A program made the position numbers and the translations under genes. A stretch of 22,412 nucleotides of DNA from JACPDH01 sp051305935. Its GTDB lineage: Bacteria > Acidobacteriota > Thermoanaerobaculia > Gp7-AA8. The stretch covers positions 1 to 22,412 of the forward strand of contig JBPPMG010000305.1 of the NCBI GenBank assembly GCA_051305935.1, written 5' to 3'. Below are positions 22,311 to 22,412 of this stretch, piece after piece; the stretch's first letter is position 1, and each line of letters begins with the position of its first letter. Under the pieces are notes generated by a model, which did no database searches, was not told the origin of the DNA, and saw nothing but the letters and a program-made list of their open reading frames with translations.

Positions 22311-22412
22311 GGGTATGAACCGGGCGGATAGGTAACAAAGAAACCGGGCGGATGGGTTACACGGCACCTCGACGATGAGTCGAGGGGGAATCGTGGCCTG
22401 GAAGGAGACCGA
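22311..22412 (+). mobile_element. Left end of an insertion sequence, probably IS481 family, truncated by the window edge
   Basis: Two 20-bp near-identical direct repeats, AACCGGGCGGATAGGTAACA (22318-22337) and its variant at 22342-22361, are spaced 24 bp apart, as for transposase-binding sites at an insertion sequence end. A hairpin CCTCGAC/GTCGAGG (22367-22385) overlaps the ribosome binding site of the transposase gene that follows. The exact element boundary and terminal inverted repeat cannot be fixed from one end. Confidence 0.65.
22393..22412 (+). CDS. Start of an IS481-like transposase, 3'-truncated
   Basis: Only six codons from GTG 22393 are visible: M-A-W-K-E-T. This matches the 'MPWKET' N-terminus common in IS481-family transposases. 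GAGGGGG lies 4 bases upstream as ribosome binding site, within the base of a hairpin. The call rests on a short peptide plus the repeat context, so it is tentative. Confidence 0.5.

Overview
The window is GC-rich chromosomal DNA, by eye about 65% GC, densely coding on both strands. It is probably from an Acidobacteriota-type soil or sediment bacterium. That placement is an inference from three things: type IV pilus ATPases beside a secreted Ig-like repeat protein with an 'IPVVGSTAGVNG' type N-terminus, leaderless-type promoters, and many dispersed intergenic repeat families. No rRNA or single-copy marker is present to fix the taxonomy.

Layout. 1-2082 (minus): a secreted protein with tandem bacterial Ig/cadherin-like domains, cut off at the left edge. 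2083-2392: a structured leader with an attenuator-like terminator, next to the terminator of the pilus ATPases. 2393-6660 (minus): two PilB/GspE-type secretion ATPases, one with an added GAF domain, separated by an inverted repeat. 6931-8163 (minus): RlmI-type rRNA methyltransferase. 8241-9433 (plus): a YbjN-like protein and a lipoprotein. 9642-9718: tRNA-Val(UAC). 9855-10434: a HicBA-like toxin-antitoxin pair. 10476-11137 (minus): an RHH/PIN toxin-antitoxin pair. 11289-11969 (minus): an AT-richer putative lipoprotein of unknown function. 12187-13668 (minus): a two-gene operon of an exported protein and an aldo/keto reductase. 13780-15108 (minus): a DUF418 membrane protein. 15222-18830 (plus): an OPT-family transporter and a zinc-metallopeptidase-like protein. 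19109-21250 (minus): a secreted M4 (thermolysin-like) protease with C-terminal PPC-like domains. 21615-22223 (minus): a YjdF/DUF2238 membrane protein. 22311-22412 (plus): the left end of an insertion sequence, probably IS481 family, cut off at the right edge.

Functional links. The two ATPases presumably power type IV pilus or type II secretion assembly. The secreted M4 protease, the OPT transporter and the HExxxH peptidase could form a peptide scavenging route of extracellular digestion, uptake and intracellular cleavage. The OPT and peptidase genes share a 12-bp upstream motif.

The most unusual signals lie outside genes. First, at least six families of short-word repeat arrays occupy intergenic spaces, most of them folded as paired inverted arms around a short centre; one locus has perfect 44-bp arms. 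Second, four genes carry a TANNNT box exactly 6 nt before ATG, pointing to leaderless transcription. Third, a hairpin-plus-terminator leader precedes the Ig-like protein gene.
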